Below, piece by piece: positions 9,151 through 17,541 of a stretch of DNA of 64,000 nucleotides; within the stretch, counting starts at the first letter, position 1; every line of letters starts with the position of its first letter. The notes under the pieces were generated by a model. It did no database searches and had not been told where the DNA came from. It was given only the letters and a program-made list of their open reading frames with translations. The translations under genes were made by a program, and so were the position numbers. The stretch comes from an uncultured Methanomassiliicoccales archaeon (GTDB taxonomy: Archaea; Thermoplasmatota; Thermoplasmata; Methanomassiliicoccales; Methanomethylophilaceae), in assembly GCA_949292635.1 (NCBI GenBank), contig CASEZY010000007.1:30791-94790 (forward strand), read 5' to 3'.

Positions 9151-10449
9151 ATGTTCTGGAACGAAGAGATAGAGTGCATGCCCCGGGAGGAGCTGAGGAA
9201 GCTCCAGTACAAGATGCTCCGGGAGCTGATCGAGAACCTCTACGCCAACAACACATTCTACCGCAAGCGCATGGACGAGAAGGGCGTGAAGCCCGAGGAC
9301 ATAAAGTGCCTCGAGGACATCGCCAAACTGCCCTTCATGTATAAGGACGACCTGAGGGACAACTACCCCACCGGTCTCTTCACACTGCCCAATGACCAGA
9401 TCGTCAGGTATCACGTATCTTCCGGTACCACCGGTAAGCCCACCCTGGTGGGATACACCAGGCACGACATCGACTACTGGTCCGAGGCGCTGGCCAGGTC
9501 CCTGACGTCCATCGACGTGAACGAGAACGACATCATCCAGGTGTCCTACGGCTACGGCCTGTTCACCGGCGGTCTCGGCCTGCACTACGGCGCCGAGGTC
9601 GTTGGTGCGACGGTCCTCCCCTCCGGTACCGGAGGAACCGAGAGGCAGTTGGAGCTCATGAAGGATCTCGGTGTCACGGCCATCGCATGCACACCGTCCT
9701 ACCTGATCCACATGTCCACCATCGCCAAGCAGATGGGAGTGGACTTCCGCAGGGACACCAAGCTCAGGACAGCCATCCTGGGCGCCGAGCCCTGGACCGA
9801 GGGCATGAGGAGGCACATCGAGGAGGACATGGGCGTCACCGCCTACGACATCTACGGCACTTCCGAGCAGGCAGGGCCCATGTTCACCGAGTGCAAGGAG
9901 AGGGACGGCATCCACATCCCCGCGGACATCATGTACGTAGAGGTCATCGATCCGGAGACCGAGGAGGTGCTCCCGCCGGGAGAGAGGGGAGAATTGGTCG
10001 TAACCATGCTACAGAAGGAGGCCTTCCCCCTGGTCAGGTACAGGATCAAGGACCTGACCTACATCATCGACGAGCCCTGCAAGTGCGGACGCACCTCGCC
10101 CCGCATCGGCAGGATCACCGGAAGGTCCGACGACATGCTCATCATCCGCGGCATCAACGTGTTCCCCTCCCAGGTGGAGCACACCCTGATGCAGATCCCG
10201 GAGGTGGGCGACCAGTACATGATCATCGTGGACCGCGAGGGCGCTCTCGACCACATGACCGTCCAGGTGGAGCTGAAGCCCGAGGCCTTCAGCGACAAGA
10301 TGGAGGACATGATGGCGCTGAAGAAGCGCATCGAGCACGAGATGAAGAAATACCTGAACATCGCGGTGGAGGTGGACCTGAAGGCCCACGGCACTCTGCC
10401 CAGGTTCCAGGGCAAAGCAAAGAGAGTCATAGACAACAGGGTGTTATAA
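9151..10449 (+). CDS. paaK: Phenylacetate-CoA ligase family protein (first paralog)
   Basis: A 432-residue aryl-acid CoA ligase that adenylates phenylacetate-like acids and transfers them to CoA. Visible motifs are SSGTTGKPTLVGYT (about residues 90-103), YGTSEQAGP, and GRSDDMLIIRGINVFPSQVE in the C-terminal hinge. The terminal lysine region is FQGKAKRVIDNR. In methanogens such ligases let exogenous aryl acids enter aromatic amino-acid synthesis together with indolepyruvate oxidoreductase, which is encoded at 33273-35692. The ATG at 9151 is preferred, with GGTGA upstream. The stop is followed directly by the ACT gene (TAAATG), so the two are coupled. Confidence 0.93.
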   Translation: MFWNEEIECMPREELRKLQYKMLRELIENLYANNTFYRKRMDEKGVKPEDIKCLEDIAKLPFMYKDDLRDNYPTGLFTLPNDQIVRYHVSSGTTGKPTLVGYTRHDIDYWSEALARSLTSIDVNENDIIQVSYGYGLFTGGLGLHYGAEVVGATVLPSGTGGTERQLELMKDLGVTAIACTPSYLIHMSTIAKQMGVDFRRDTKLRTAILGAEPWTEGMRRHIEEDMGVTAYDIYGTSEQAGPMFTECKERDGIHIPADIMYVEVIDPETEEVLPPGERGELVVTMLQKEAFPLVRYRIKDLTYIIDEPCKCGRTSPRIGRITGRSDDMLIIRGINVFPSQVEHTLMQIPEVGDQYMIIVDREGALDHMTVQVELKPEAFSDKMEDMMALKKRIEHEMKKYLNIAVEVDLKAHGTLPRFQGKAKRVIDNRVL

Positions 10450-10869
10450 ATGCCTATAATCACACAGCTTTCAATATTCGTCAAGAACGAACCGGGAGCC
10501 TTCGCTTCCATATCCGGCACCCTCAAGGAGTGCGGCATCAACCTCAAGGCGTTCAACATCGCCGAGTCCTCCGGATTCGGTGTGCTCAGGGCCATCGCCG
10601 ATGAGCCCAAGGCGGCATACGAGACGCTGAAGGAGAAGGGGATCATCGTCAAACTCACCGACGTCATCGCGGTGCCTATGCAGGACCAGCCCGGAGGGCT
10701 GTACGACGTGGGAAAGGTGTTCGGCGACGCCAACATCAACATCGAGTATGCCTACGCCTACGCCGGCGTCCGCGGACCCGCCGTGTTCTTCAGGTTGGAC
10801 GATCCCCAGCACGCCATCGACGCTCTGGAGAAGGCGGGATTCAGGACCCTCTCCGAGAAGGACCTCTGA
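10450..10869 (+). CDS. Tandem ACT-domain protein
   Basis: A 139-residue protein made of two ACT domains (about residues 3-68 and 71-137), beginning ITQLSIFVKNEPGAF. ACT domains bind amino acids and allosterically control enzymes. The gene directly follows a PaaK-type ligase with no spacer, an arrangement widespread in archaea and bacteria. It is therefore likely an amino-acid-responsive partner of that ligase, though the ligand is not readable from sequence. Confidence 0.9.
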   Translation: MPIITQLSIFVKNEPGAFASISGTLKECGINLKAFNIAESSGFGVLRAIADEPKAAYETLKEKGIIVKLTDVIAVPMQDQPGGLYDVGKVFGDANINIEYAYAYAGVRGPAVFFRLDDPQHAIDALEKAGFRTLSEKDL

Positions 10870-10878
10870 GGTGTCCGT

Positions 10879-11841
10879 ATGGGAAACCTGAACGTGGCCG
10901 TCCTGGGAGCCAAGGGGTTCGCCGGCGAGGTGGGGAAGAAGGGCACCGTCACCGACATGACCTTCTTCGAGCTGAAGAAGGGGAACGACTCGGTCACACT
11001 GATCGAGCCGTCCAAGTATCCGGAGAAGCTGTCCTCACTGTTCTACACCGCGGCCATGTCGGAGTACGCCATCCTGGTGGTGGACTCCATAGACGCCTTC
11101 CTGGGGGAGACCATAGTCATGGCGGACGCCATGGGTCTCTCCAAGGGCTGGGTCATCCTGCGCAACTACATACAGCCGGAGCAGCTGAAGCCCCTGGTGG
11201 CCGGAACCTGCCTTGAGGGATACGAACCCATCGAGGACGATGCGGTGGCGGTCAGGGAGATGCTGCTGGACCTCGCCTGCAACACCGAGCGTGTGGCGGG
11301 TCAGGGCACCTGCGGCTCCTGCCCGGTGGACAGCCACTTCAACGTGAAGGGCGTCGGCACCGTGGTCCTCGGGTCCGTCATAGACGGCTGGTTCCTCAAG
11401 CACGACAAGATGCGCGTCTTGCCGCTGAACCGCGAGGTGGTGTTGAAGTCCATCCAGAAGCACGACGTGGACGCCAACGACGGCGTGAAGGGCGACCATG
11501 TGGGTCTGGCACTTCGCGGCATAGAGTCCGATGAGCTGGACCGCGGGTATGTCCTTACGACCGATCCCTCGGTCACCATGACCCGTTCCGTCTCCGGCAA
11601 GGCAGAGCTGATCCGCTATTGGAAGGCTCCCCTCAAGGAGGGCATGGTCATGCATCTGGGTCATTGGATGCAGATGGTTCCCTGCAGGGTGAAGGCGGTG
11701 AGCGACGAGGGTGATTTCCACCTGCCCACCCTTGACCTCGAACTCGAGTCGGACATGATCTACAAGCCCGGCGACACCGGCCTCATGATGTATCTCGAGG
11801 GCGGCAAGCTGAGGGTTGTCGGTCGCATCACCATCGGGTGA
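10879..11841 (+). CDS. Degenerate EF-Tu/SelB-like protein without GTPase motifs
   Basis: A 320-residue protein with the order of an elongation-factor-like G domain (about 1-175) and an EF-Tu domain-2-like barrel (about 220-320, KAELIRYWKAPLKEGMVMHL onward). The expected P-loop is replaced by GEVGKKGT. No NKxD is visible where it should be (ILRNYIQPEQ). GTP hydrolysis is therefore unlikely. Related EF-Tu-like proteins occur in methanogens, and assignment to a defined subgroup is uncertain. It sits 9 nt after the ACT gene and 3 nt before the next, as part of one operon with paaK. Confidence 0.6.
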   Translation: MGNLNVAVLGAKGFAGEVGKKGTVTDMTFFELKKGNDSVTLIEPSKYPEKLSSLFYTAAMSEYAILVVDSIDAFLGETIVMADAMGLSKGWVILRNYIQPEQLKPLVAGTCLEGYEPIEDDAVAVREMLLDLACNTERVAGQGTCGSCPVDSHFNVKGVGTVVLGSVIDGWFLKHDKMRVLPLNREVVLKSIQKHDVDANDGVKGDHVGLALRGIESDELDRGYVLTTDPSVTMTRSVSGKAELIRYWKAPLKEGMVMHLGHWMQMVPCRVKAVSDEGDFHLPTLDLELESDMIYKPGDTGLMMYLEGGKLRVVGRITIG

Positions 11842-11844
11842 ACC

Positions 11845-12492
11845 ATGGCCGACATGGAGCAGGAGCTAAGGCGCCTCTACGGCTATCCGGAGGATGTGAC
11901 GTACGACCAGTACGCCCAATCCCGGAGGGAGGAGGCATCCCGTCTCCAGGAAGAGGGGAAGGCCTCCGAGGCCGCCGAGATCCTCCGCTTCCTGGCCAAC
12001 AGCATAAAGGGTGACCGGGAGGCCTGCGAGAGGCTCGGGGCCATGTATCTAGACGGCTCCCTGCCCAAGGATCCCTGGAAGTCCATGCTGTACTATACCG
12101 CCGCCCTCTCGCCGGAGGGCGACAGGATCAGCGGCGAGTTATGGGGGAGGCTCCGTGATTTCCGCATGATGCTGTTGCGCTCCCGCCCGGTGGGTGCGCT
12201 CCGTCTCAATCACGACGATGCGGAGAGCGCCTGCTGCGGAAGGATGATGGACGCCCTGATCGAGGGTTCGGTCTCCCTGGCGGACGTTCCCGAGGGATCT
12301 GAGCCGGAGTTCTCCATGACCATGTCCCGTGAGGACCTCAAGGCCCTGAAGCTCAAGGGTCATGAGATCATGCCCACCCCCGGAGGGGTGAGCGTGATGG
12401 ACCTGAGGACCTGTCCGTTCTGCGGCGCCAAGCTCACGGTGTCCGAGCGTTCCAAGGACTGGGGCGCGTTCATCGCCACCCTCAGGCTGTAG
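11845..12492 (+). CDS. Uncharacterised protein with TPR/Sel1-like helices and a C-terminal CxxC
   Basis: A 215-residue protein not recognised as a named family. The N-terminal two thirds are helical and read like Sel1/TPR-type repeats (EASRLQEEGKASEAAEIL, then ACERLGAMYLDGSLPKDPWK). The C-terminus has a single TCPFCGAKL zinc-knuckle-like pair. It starts 3 nt after the EF-Tu-like gene, so it is probably co-transcribed with it. A scaffold or adaptor role is possible but not supported by direct evidence. Confidence 0.7.
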   Translation: MADMEQELRRLYGYPEDVTYDQYAQSRREEASRLQEEGKASEAAEILRFLANSIKGDREACERLGAMYLDGSLPKDPWKSMLYYTAALSPEGDRISGELWGRLRDFRMMLLRSRPVGALRLNHDDAESACCGRMMDALIEGSVSLADVPEGSEPEFSMTMSREDLKALKLKGHEIMPTPGGVSVMDLRTCPFCGAKLTVSERSKDWGAFIATLRL

Positions 12493-12534
12493 ACGTACCC
12501 GTATACGCCTCTCCTCGGTAAGCTGGGGTGGCAA

Positions 12535-12544
12535 TCATTATATG
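12535..12544 (+). promoter_or_regulatory. TATA box of the second paaK
   Basis: CATTATATGC lies about 65 nt before the ATG at 12606, leaving a leader of roughly 40 nt that contains a small CGTGC/GCACG hairpin and a GAGGAG ribosome-binding site. Confidence 0.45.
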
Positions 12545-12605
12545 CACGTCCGTATTAGGCGGCTATGCGTGCTAAATGTTGGCACGGAGCACACGAGGAG
12601 ATATG

Positions 12606-13907
12606 ATGGCATTCTGGAACGAGGACATCGAGACCATGCCCGTCGAGGAACTCAAGGCAATGCAGCTCAGGCTTCTGCAGCAGCTGGTCGAGAGGACCTA
12701 TCGGGATTCCCCGTTCTACCGCACCAAGATGGACGAGAAGGGCGTCAAGCCCGAGGACATCAAGACGCTGGATGACATCCGCAAGCTCCCCTTCATGAAG
12801 AAGACCGACCTGAGGGACAACTACCCGGACAAGCTGTTCGTGAGGCCCTACGAGGAACTGGTCAGGGTACACGTGTCGTCCGGTACCACCGGCAAGCCCA
12901 CCGTGGTGGGGTACACGCAGAAGGACCTGGACAACTGGGCGGAGTCCCTGGACAGGGGTATGACCTCCTTCGGCATGACCAAGGAGGACATGCTGGAGAA
13001 CAGCCACGGATACGGATTGTTCACCGGAGGCCTCGGTGTTCACGACGCGGCCACCAAGCTCGGCGCCACCGTCCTGCCCACCAGCACCGGCAACACCAAC
13101 CGTCAGATCGACCTGATGTGTGATCTCCCCGTCACCGTGATGGCGGGAACCCCGTCGTACCTCTTCCACATAGCCGATGTCTGTGACCAGCGTGGCGTGG
13201 ACATCCGCAGGGACACCAAGCTCCGCAAGGCCATCGCCGGCGGGGAGCCCTGGTCCGAGTCCATGCGCAGGAAGCTGGAGGACCGTACCGGCATCAAGGT
13301 GTACAACTGCTACGGGGCCAGCGAGTTCAGCGGACCCATGTTCCTGGAATGCGAGGAGCAGGCGGGATTCCACGTTTGGGCGGACCTGTGTCTGATAGAG
13401 GTCCTGGACGAGAACGACGAGCCCGTTCCCGAGGGGGAGAGGGGCGCCATCGTGGTCACCATGCTGCAGAAGGAGGCCTTCCCGCTGATCCGCTACAGGA
13501 TCGGTGACATATCCTCCCTGGAGTGGGGGGTCTGCAAGTGCGGAAGGACGCACCCCAGGTTGCAGAGGCTGTCCGGCAGGACCGACGACATGCTGGTGGT
13601 CCGCGGAATCAACGTGTTCCCGTCGCAGATCGAGGCGGTCATCGGCGAGATGCCCTTCCTCAGTCCGTTCTATCACCTCACCCTTGACAACGACAAGTAC
13701 ATGGACCGTCTGGTGGTGGAGGCGGAGCTCAACGAGGAGAGCCTCACCGAGGATATGGTCGAATTGACCAAGATGGCCAACACCCTGGACCGCCGTCTGA
13801 AGGAGATCCTCAACATCAAGGCGGAAGTGAAATTGGTGCTTCCCGGGACCCTTGAGCGCTTCGAGGGCAAGTCCAAGCATGTGACGGATAACAGGAAGTA
13901 CGACTGA
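12606..13907 (+). CDS. paaK: Phenylacetate-CoA ligase family protein (second paralog)
   Basis: A 433-residue close paralog of the ligase at 9151, sharing the start MAFWNEDIETMP, the phosphate loop SSGTTGKPTVVGYT, YGASEFSGP and GRTDDMLVVRGINVFPSQIE. The substrate-facing segment differs (SLDRGMTSFGMTKEDMLENS), so the pair may split specificity between aryl acids. Two in-frame ATGs occur at 12603 and 12606 behind GAGGAG; 12606 is used because of its spacing. It has its own TATA box and no ACT partner of its own. The SRP RNA follows it. Confidence 0.92.
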   Translation: MAFWNEDIETMPVEELKAMQLRLLQQLVERTYRDSPFYRTKMDEKGVKPEDIKTLDDIRKLPFMKKTDLRDNYPDKLFVRPYEELVRVHVSSGTTGKPTVVGYTQKDLDNWAESLDRGMTSFGMTKEDMLENSHGYGLFTGGLGVHDAATKLGATVLPTSTGNTNRQIDLMCDLPVTVMAGTPSYLFHIADVCDQRGVDIRRDTKLRKAIAGGEPWSESMRRKLEDRTGIKVYNCYGASEFSGPMFLECEEQAGFHVWADLCLIEVLDENDEPVPEGERGAIVVTMLQKEAFPLIRYRIGDISSLEWGVCKCGRTHPRLQRLSGRTDDMLVVRGINVFPSQIEAVIGEMPFLSPFYHLTLDNDKYMDRLVVEAELNEESLTEDMVELTKMANTLDRRLKEILNIKAEVKLVLPGTLERFEGKSKHVTDNRKYD

Positions 13908-13920
13908 GCCCGTCTACGAT

Positions 13921-13932
13921 ACATTAAATATA
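13921..13932 (+). promoter_or_regulatory. TATA box of the SRP RNA gene
   Basis: ACATTAAATATA is centred about 25 nt before the inferred 5' end of the SRP RNA. Confidence 0.5.
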
Positions 13933-13947
13933 GAGGACTGTATCGGC

Positions 13948-14266
13948 GGTCCTTGTCGGGCTAGACCGGGATGTTTGGCGTATCCTTGTATACCGAAACC
14001 GTCAATATGCGGAGGTGACAGCAAGGGACGGTGCTTACAGAAGCCGCGGGCCCACGGAGTGACTATGAGATCCTGTCTTGCGGGGTCCGCGTTCACGTTC
14101 GGTGACTGCCGGAGGGCAGTCAAAGTCGTGTTAATCGCGGGGACCGGGTCAGGCCCTGACGGGAGCAGCCTTACCGCGGGCTACGGACGCTCGCAGGGTA
14201 GCGGGGTCGAGAAGCGAAGTGGCAAACTCGTGACGGAAGTGGCATCAACCCTTGTGGCTCGGCACT
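13948..14266 (+). ncRNA. ffs: Archaeal signal recognition particle RNA (7S)
   Basis: The scaffold RNA of SRP, which targets membrane and secreted proteins co-translationally. The Alu-domain segment GGCTAGACCGGGATGTTTGG and CCGAAACCGTCAATATG match the archaeal 5' region. Helix 6 is the perfect stem GACTGCC-GGAG-GGCAGTC at 14104-14121, with its GGAG loop. Helix 8 is GGTCAGGCCCTGACGGGAGC, followed by AGCC. The size of about 320 nt is typical of archaea. The exact ends are estimates. The 3' end reaches the convergent mmp2 stop codon at 14268. Confidence 0.93.
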
Positions 14267-14267
14267 C

Positions 14268-15248
14268 TCATCTCTTCTTGGGCTTGCAGCCGGTGATGAG
14301 GTCCTTCTCGAAGTCGAACAATACCGCCTCTTGATCGCCGGATCTTAGAATGAGTCTGTCGGTGTCCTCCACCTTGCCAACAACGGCTCCGGCGCAGCCC
14401 ACCTTCGAGAATATCTCGATGATCCTGGCGGAGTTCTCCGGCGGACAGGCGAAGACGAAGCCGCATCCCTGATATGCCAGCACCCACTGGATGAAGTTCT
14501 TGCAGCCCTCGGGGACGGGTATCCTGTCCACATCCACCCATCCGCCCATACCGGAGGTCTCCAGCATCATGCCCAGGGTTCCCACACATCCGGGGTTGCT
14601 CATGTCCTTGGCGGAATGAGCCAGATGTTCCTTCCCCACGGTGCACATGGCGGCCATCTGCGCCTGGACTATCTCGTCACCCTTGCGGGTGGTGGTGTCC
14701 CATACCGCCGGCAGATTCTCCGGATAGTAGCCGTCGAGATCCATCACGAAGACCACATCGTCCCCGGGTGCCGCCTCGGTGCTTCTGATGAGGTCGGTCT
14801 TCGGCACGGTGCCGATGATGGAGATGTCGATGGCCTGATACTGACAATCGGGGTGGGTGTGACCGCCCACGATGGGCACGTTGAACTTGCGCACCGCGGT
14901 CTCCATGCCCCTGAGGATCTGGGAGCAGATCCTCTCCTCCTTGATGGACATAACATCCACCATGGCCAAGGGCTTCCCTCCCATGGCGGCGATATCGTTG
15001 ACGTTGACCAGCACCGCGTAGTATCCGGCGCTGAAGGGGTCGGTCTTCACAAGGGACTCCATGATGCCGTCGGTGGCGAAGAGGATGTAATCGTTGCCGT
15101 ACTCTATCGCCGCGGCATCCTCGCCTTCGGATGCGGCCACGTTGACGAAGGAACCGGTGGGAAGCAGGCGCACTATCTCGTGGATGGCGTTCTTCCTGGT
15201 GACGCCGGGGAAGTTCCTTATGGCATCTACGATAGGCTGGAGGTCCAT
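14268..15248 (-). CDS. mmp2: Methanogenesis marker protein 2 (AIR synthase-related)
   Basis: A 326-residue AIR-synthase-fold protein, with an N-terminal ATP-binding half (GEDAAAIEYGNDYILFATDG) and a C-terminal half (DMSNPGCVGTLGMMLETSG). This subgroup is a phylogenetic marker of methanogens whose reaction is not settled. The fold (PurM, SelD, HypE) implies ATP-dependent activation of a substrate, often in metal or sulfur cofactor assembly. It is the strongest single sign in the window that the organism is a methanogen. The gene is transcribed alone toward the SRP RNA. Confidence 0.9.
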   Translation of the reverse strand: MDLQPIVDAIRNFPGVTRKNAIHEIVRLLPTGSFVNVAASEGEDAAAIEYGNDYILFATDGIMESLVKTDPFSAGYYAVLVNVNDIAAMGGKPLAMVDVMSIKEERICSQILRGMETAVRKFNVPIVGGHTHPDCQYQAIDISIIGTVPKTDLIRSTEAAPGDDVVFVMDLDGYYPENLPAVWDTTTRKGDEIVQAQMAAMCTVGKEHLAHSAKDMSNPGCVGTLGMMLETSGMGGWVDVDRIPVPEGCKNFIQWVLAYQGCGFVFACPPENSARIIEIFSKVGCAGAVVGKVEDTDRLILRSGDQEAVLFDFEKDLITGCKPKKR

Positions 15249-15359
15249 TGTCTCGGTCTATGCAATCATGTGACTTATAGTTAGCTAGGTCACATCGACG
15301 AATGTCCCGCAACTGGCTATCGTTATATATCGCCCAAGGGATGGCGGCACGGTGGCACA

Positions 15360-16907
15360 TTGAGTACGGTCGTCCTCGCCCTGCTTATCCTGTTGGTGAT
15401 CTACATCGCCATCTTCGCCTACATCCGCAGCCACCCGGAGCTGGAGAAGAAGGGGCTGGTGACCATGGGGCCGATCATCATGCTCAGGACCCCCTGGGGT
15501 CTGAGGCTGATGGACCGTCTCGCCAAGCACCGTCGCATCTGGATGGTCATGGGCAAGGTGTCCATGGCGGTGTCCTTCGCGCTGATGGCCATCATCTCCA
15601 TCATCCTGATCATAGACATCATCTACCTGCCTCAGGCCATGCAGTCCGAGGGGCTGGGCATCGAGTACGCGTTGGCGATACCCGGTCTGAACCCCATGCT
15701 CCCGCTGGTCTACGGGATAATCGGATTGGTGGTGGCCATGGTGATCCACGAACTGTCCCACGGCATCCAGAGCCGGGCCAACGACGTGGGCGTGGAGCAC
15801 TCCGGGATACAGTACTGCGTGGTCCCGCTGGGAGCCTTCGTGGAGCTCAGCACCGAGGACATCGAGAAGGCTCCGAGAAGAGCCAGGATGGATATCTTCG
15901 CCGCAGGGATAACCACCAATTTCCTTGCCGCGGTGGTGCTCTTCACGGTGATGTTCGCCGCACTTATGGCAGGCGTCAGCACCCAGTACGGGGACTCTCC
16001 CGCCGTGTACGCGGTGAGCGAGGGCTCCGAAGCATACGATTCCGGGATACCCACCTCTGCGATAATCGTGGCGATAGACGGACATGAGGTCACCGATTAC
16101 AATTCCATAGAGGAGATCCTCCGCGGATACACCGCCCCGGAGGTCATCAACGCCACGGTCACATACGTGTATCACGACGAGCAGCGCACCGCGAACATGA
16201 TCCTGGGGGCGCAGATAGAGGCCGTCACTTCGTTGTCGCCGGCCTATTCCATCGGATTGGAGAAGGGGATGTACATAGTCGGTCTCTCGGTGAACGGAGG
16301 GGCGGAGACGGCGATACACCTGCCGTCGCAGTTCACATCCTTCATGCAGAGCACCTCGCCCGGTGATGTCATCACTGTGCGCTACTACGACGGTTCGACA
16401 TATCATGTACGTTCTGCGGTATTGTCAGCCAACGGGGACATAGGGTTCCTGGGGATATCCACCTCGCTGTCGGGATTCACCTTCACCACCCCCAACCTGG
16501 TGATGGAGGAAGGCATCAATCCGTTGAACGGTGCCACAAACCTGTCACAGGGTGCCCTGTCGCTGCTGTCATATATCAGCGCCCCCTTCAACGGATTCTC
16601 CCCCATTCCCGAGGACGTGACCTGGTGGTACGACTGCTCCTTCCTGCCGGATGATGTGTTCTGGGTGCTGATCTACGTGATATACTGGACCTTCTGGCTA
16701 AACATCGTTCTGGGGATATCCAACGCCCTGCCCAGCCTGCCCTTCGACGGAGGTCATCTGTTCAGGGGCGGCGTGGACTGGATTCTGGAGCGCATGGGTA
16801 AGAAGACCCAGGAGGAGAGGAACCGCATCGCCGATCCACTCTGCTCGATGGTCACTTACACCATGCTGGGTGTGATGCTGCTGGTGATATTCGCCATCAT
16901 ATTCTGA
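15360..16907 (+). CDS. Site-2 protease family membrane metalloprotease (M50) with PDZ-like domain
   Basis: A 515-residue intramembrane zinc protease. The HELSH zinc site is at about residues 130-134 in the membrane segment VAMVIHELSHG. The third ligand motif is near the C-terminus (ALPSLPFDGGHLF, about 455-468). A PDZ-like region at about 220-255 (GSEAYDSGIPTSAIIVAIDG) fits the family. Several hydrophobic helices flank these. The start appears to be TTG at 15360 with GGTGG just upstream. It overlaps the convergent mptE by 11 nt. Substrates are unknown and could include anti-sigma-like or membrane-anchored regulators. Confidence 0.88.
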   Translation: MSTVVLALLILLVIYIAIFAYIRSHPELEKKGLVTMGPIIMLRTPWGLRLMDRLAKHRRIWMVMGKVSMAVSFALMAIISIILIIDIIYLPQAMQSEGLGIEYALAIPGLNPMLPLVYGIIGLVVAMVIHELSHGIQSRANDVGVEHSGIQYCVVPLGAFVELSTEDIEKAPRRARMDIFAAGITTNFLAAVVLFTVMFAALMAGVSTQYGDSPAVYAVSEGSEAYDSGIPTSAIIVAIDGHEVTDYNSIEEILRGYTAPEVINATVTYVYHDEQRTANMILGAQIEAVTSLSPAYSIGLEKGMYIVGLSVNGGAETAIHLPSQFTSFMQSTSPGDVITVRYYDGSTYHVRSAVLSANGDIGFLGISTSLSGFTFTTPNLVMEEGINPLNGATNLSQGALSLLSYISAPFNGFSPIPEDVTWWYDCSFLPDDVFWVLIYVIYWTFWLNIVLGISNALPSLPFDGGHLFRGGVDWILERMGKKTQEERNRIADPLCSMVTYTMLGVMLLVIFAIIF

Positions 16908-17541
16908 CGATATCCGGGGAATCCGGGCGGATGATGCGTTCCGCCCAGCGGAGCTTCCGCATCTTCACCTCGGGATCGGAACTGTCCTTGGTGCAGGGGT
17001 GTTGGAAATCGAATCCTCTGAGCTCGATGGTGCATCCGTGCTCCCTGGCGATGCAGACGGCCCGGTCACCGTCGGTGAACCCTCCGAAGTTCTGGATAAC
17101 CCTATCGGGGACGGATTGTGTGGTAAGCACCACCGGCCCGGTGAACTCCTTGGCATAGCGCATCACCAGTTCCATGTTATCGCCGTGTGCGTGGATGAAG
17201 GTCACCGCACCCTTCCGTGACATGGCTATCTGGCACTCCGTGTCGCCGTCCAGGTCCGTGACAACAATGTCGGGCACTATGTGCTCCCTGCAGAGTATCT
17301 CTGTGGCGGATCCGGCGGATATGACGGTCTTCCCATCCAGATCACTCAGATCCGGATCGGCGGGACCGATGACCGCCACGGTGTCCTTGAACTCTATGTC
17401 ATCGGGATCGATCAGATCGGCGTTAGTCATCAGTGCCTTCAGAAGTCTGGCACATGCCTCGTCCTCCGAACGCGAATAGCCCATGTCCTCCAGGATCTCC
17501 CGGTAGACGGGCTCCCATTCACCGTGAATCATCTGTTTCAC
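16897..17541 (-). CDS. mptE: 6-hydroxymethyl-7,8-dihydropterin pyrophosphokinase, archaeal MptE type
   Basis: A 214-residue DUF115-family enzyme that adds pyrophosphate to 6-hydroxymethyldihydropterin in archaeal pterin (tetrahydromethanopterin) synthesis. Family features include VIGPADPDLSDLDGKTVIS, the acidic PDIVVTDLDGD and the His-containing FIHAHGDN. The product may supply tetrahydromethanopterin or folate-like cofactors. Methanomassiliicoccales are reported to lack the full C1 branch, so the downstream use would be of interest. It overlaps the 3' end of the upstream DUF373 gene by 23 nt, indicating coupling. Confidence 0.85.
   Translation of the reverse strand: MKQMIHGEWEPVYREILEDMGYSRSEDEACARLLKALMTNADLIDPDDIEFKDTVAVIGPADPDLSDLDGKTVISAGSATEILCREHIVPDIVVTDLDGDTECQIAMSRKGAVTFIHAHGDNMELVMRYAKEFTGPVVLTTQSVPDRVIQNFGGFTDGDRAVCIAREHGCTIELRGFDFQHPCTKDSSDPEVKMRKLRWAERIIRPDSPDIVRI

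Noticed and set aside
12555..13880. A 441-codon open frame on the minus strand
   Set aside because: It lies wholly antisense to the second paaK, has low-complexity His/Val/Gly-rich sequence, and no family motif. Such frames are common opposite GC-rich genes.
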